Source of the DNA: CAYNFH01 sp964396385
GTDB lineage: Bacteria > Armatimonadota > Chthonomonadetes > Chthonomonadales > CAJBBX01
Direction: 5' to 3'
DNA: 21,293 nt
NCBI GenBank assembly: GCA_964396385.1
Contig: CAYNFH010000106.1
Coordinates: forward strand, 1-21,293
Below, in pieces: positions 20,550 through 21,293 of the stretch. A model generated the notes under the pieces. The model did no database searches, was not told the origin of the DNA, and saw nothing but the letters and a program-made list of their open reading frames with translations. The translations under genes were made by a program, and so were the position numbers. Each line of letters starts with the position of its first letter. The first letter of the stretch is position 1.

Positions 20550-20744
20550 ATGGCCAGAGCGACCCACTTTCCCAAGTACAAGCGCAACAAGCTACCGGCT
20601 CGGCTGTACCGGCGGCCGGGCCGGAAGCAGATGGATGAGCAGACCGGCTTCGCCTCCTATGAGGGCCGGATGGTGGTGGATGACTTTGGCGTGCAGGTAG
20701 ACGGCCGCAAGAATGGGTTCGACGTGGATTACAAGCAGAGATAG
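20550..20744 (+). CDS. Small basic phage protein, 64 aa
   Basis: ATG 20550 abuts the previous stop, so translation is probably coupled. The N-terminal half is very basic (HFPKYKRNKLPARLYRRPGR) and the C-terminal half mixed (YEGRMVVDDFGVQVDGRKNG). The stop TAG lies in the first unit of cassette E15. It may be a minor head protein. No family recognised. Confidence 0.55.
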   Translation: MARATHFPKYKRNKLPARLYRRPGRKQMDEQTGFASYEGRMVVDDFGVQVDGRKNGFDVDYKQR

Positions 20745-20813
20745 GTGAGAGGTGAGAGGTCAAAGGTGAGGCCGGAATTCGGCCCTCAACCTTCAATATT
20801 CAACCTTCAACCA
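20741..20813. repeat. Cassette E15: GGTGAGA / CTTCAAC arms
   Basis: The left arm has GGTGAGA units, the core GGCCGGAATTCGGCC is at 20770-20784 and the right arm has CCTTCAA/TATTCAA units. It overlaps the TAG of the previous gene and ends before the AAGGAG of the next. Confidence 0.85.
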
Positions 20814-20826
20814 AGGAGCGCAAGAG

Positions 20827-21293
20827 ATGCCTCTTACTCTTCCTCAAGCCCGAGAGGATATACGCCATCTATGCGGCCTCCTGACTGCTCTAGACGTGGG
20901 GATGCCGAATGCGGCGCTGGGAGATCCGAATCCGTCCCAGCCGCATCCGACCAACACGGTTATCAACCTGGCAATACGGGAAGCCGCGCGGACCATCAAC
21001 CAGCAGGCGCACTTCCAGGGCGGGGCTGTTATCATCCCGTGCCCAGCTACTGTACTCCAGGGATCTTATGGAATTGACCTGCAGCAGCCCTGGCCGGGCG
21101 CCGTGCGGCCGGAGGAGGTCACCTATATCCGCCATGCACGATGGACGGAGGACGAAACGAACTTTGTGACGCTGGAAGCATCGACCTTTGAGGCGCTGGC
21201 CACCAGAGGGATAGACTGGGCGAACATGCCGCCGTCTTCGCCCCGGTACTATGTGAACTCTTACCAGACGCTCTCGCTGATGCGGCAGTGGGT
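20827..21293 (+). CDS. Probable head-tail adaptor protein, 5' part (runs off right edge)
   Basis: ATG 20827 with AAGGAG upstream; 155 complete codons are present and the frame is open to the edge. The sequence starts PLTLPQAREDIRHLCGLLTA. The stretch NTVINLAIREAARTINQQAH resembles the '(V/L)IN.A.RE.AR' helix at the start of many phage adaptor or connector proteins. A beta-rich part follows (GGAVIIPCPATVLQGSYGID, VTYIRHARWTEDETNFVTLE). Position after the capsid genes supports an adaptor joining portal and tail. The C-terminal end is missing. Confidence 0.5.
   Translation, partial: MPLTLPQAREDIRHLCGLLTALDVGMPNAALGDPNPSQPHPTNTVINLAIREAARTINQQAHFQGGAVIIPCPATVLQGSYGIDLQQPWPGAVRPEEVTYIRHARWTEDETNFVTLEASTFEALATRGIDWANMPPSSPRYYVNSYQTLSLMRQW

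Noticed and set aside
16028..20813. Cassettes as ordinary rho-independent terminators
   Set aside because: Arms are long and periodic, many are imperfectly paired, and none ends in a T-run; some also lie inside reading frames. A termination role for single members is not excluded.

Overview
The window is high-GC bacterial DNA, probably a scaffolded metagenome or draft contig because two runs of 10 Ns interrupt genes. Bases 1-5500 look like ordinary chromosome. From about 5.8 kb to the right edge it carries the left part of a tailed-phage genome, most simply a prophage. I cannot fix the phylum. The gene content (RtcB, PurA, a DUF6941-like protein) and the many 7/8-nt simple-repeat cassettes recall genomes such as Armatimonadota or Chloroflexota, but that is an impression, not a result.

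Chromosomal side: a GTG-started DUF6941-like gene leaves the left edge on the minus strand. A strong promoter at 302-329 is followed by a gene-poor leader ending in a long hairpin, then two small plus-strand genes (660-968, 1062-1580) and rtcB (1882-3057). A repeat-rich stretch (3.1-4.05 kb) holds a degenerate 80-bp tandem array and GC-rich dispersed repeats. purA (4087-5382, minus) has a leader with a promoter and a terminator-like hairpin, suggesting attenuation.

Phage side: a lysogeny switch at 5.8-6.54 kb has an XRE repressor on the minus strand, a strong rightward promoter, and two matching 15-bp operators. Short early genes follow (6537-8258). Next comes an ECF-type sigma factor directly upstream of, and overlapping, the large terminase, in the position usually held by the small terminase. 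Then come portal, small head genes, a probable scaffold, head proteins, major capsid, an endonuclease VII-like gene, further small virion genes and a probable head-tail adaptor cut by the right edge. No integrase, replication, lysis or tail-fibre gene is visible in the window.

Between terminase and portal sits a cargo segment of about 1.5 kb, flanked by an ungapped 111-bp direct duplication of the start of the portal gene. It carries a 78-aa protein, an overlapping DUF2335-like membrane protein and a cysteine-rich CPCC-like protein.

The most striking feature is a family of about 15 small cassettes spread over both host and phage parts. Most have a core close to CCGGAATCCGG, flanked by arms built of 7- or 8-nt units, with the left and right arms of one cassette often reverse complements of each other. 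They sit between a stop codon and the next ribosome binding site, and three lie in frame inside phage genes.
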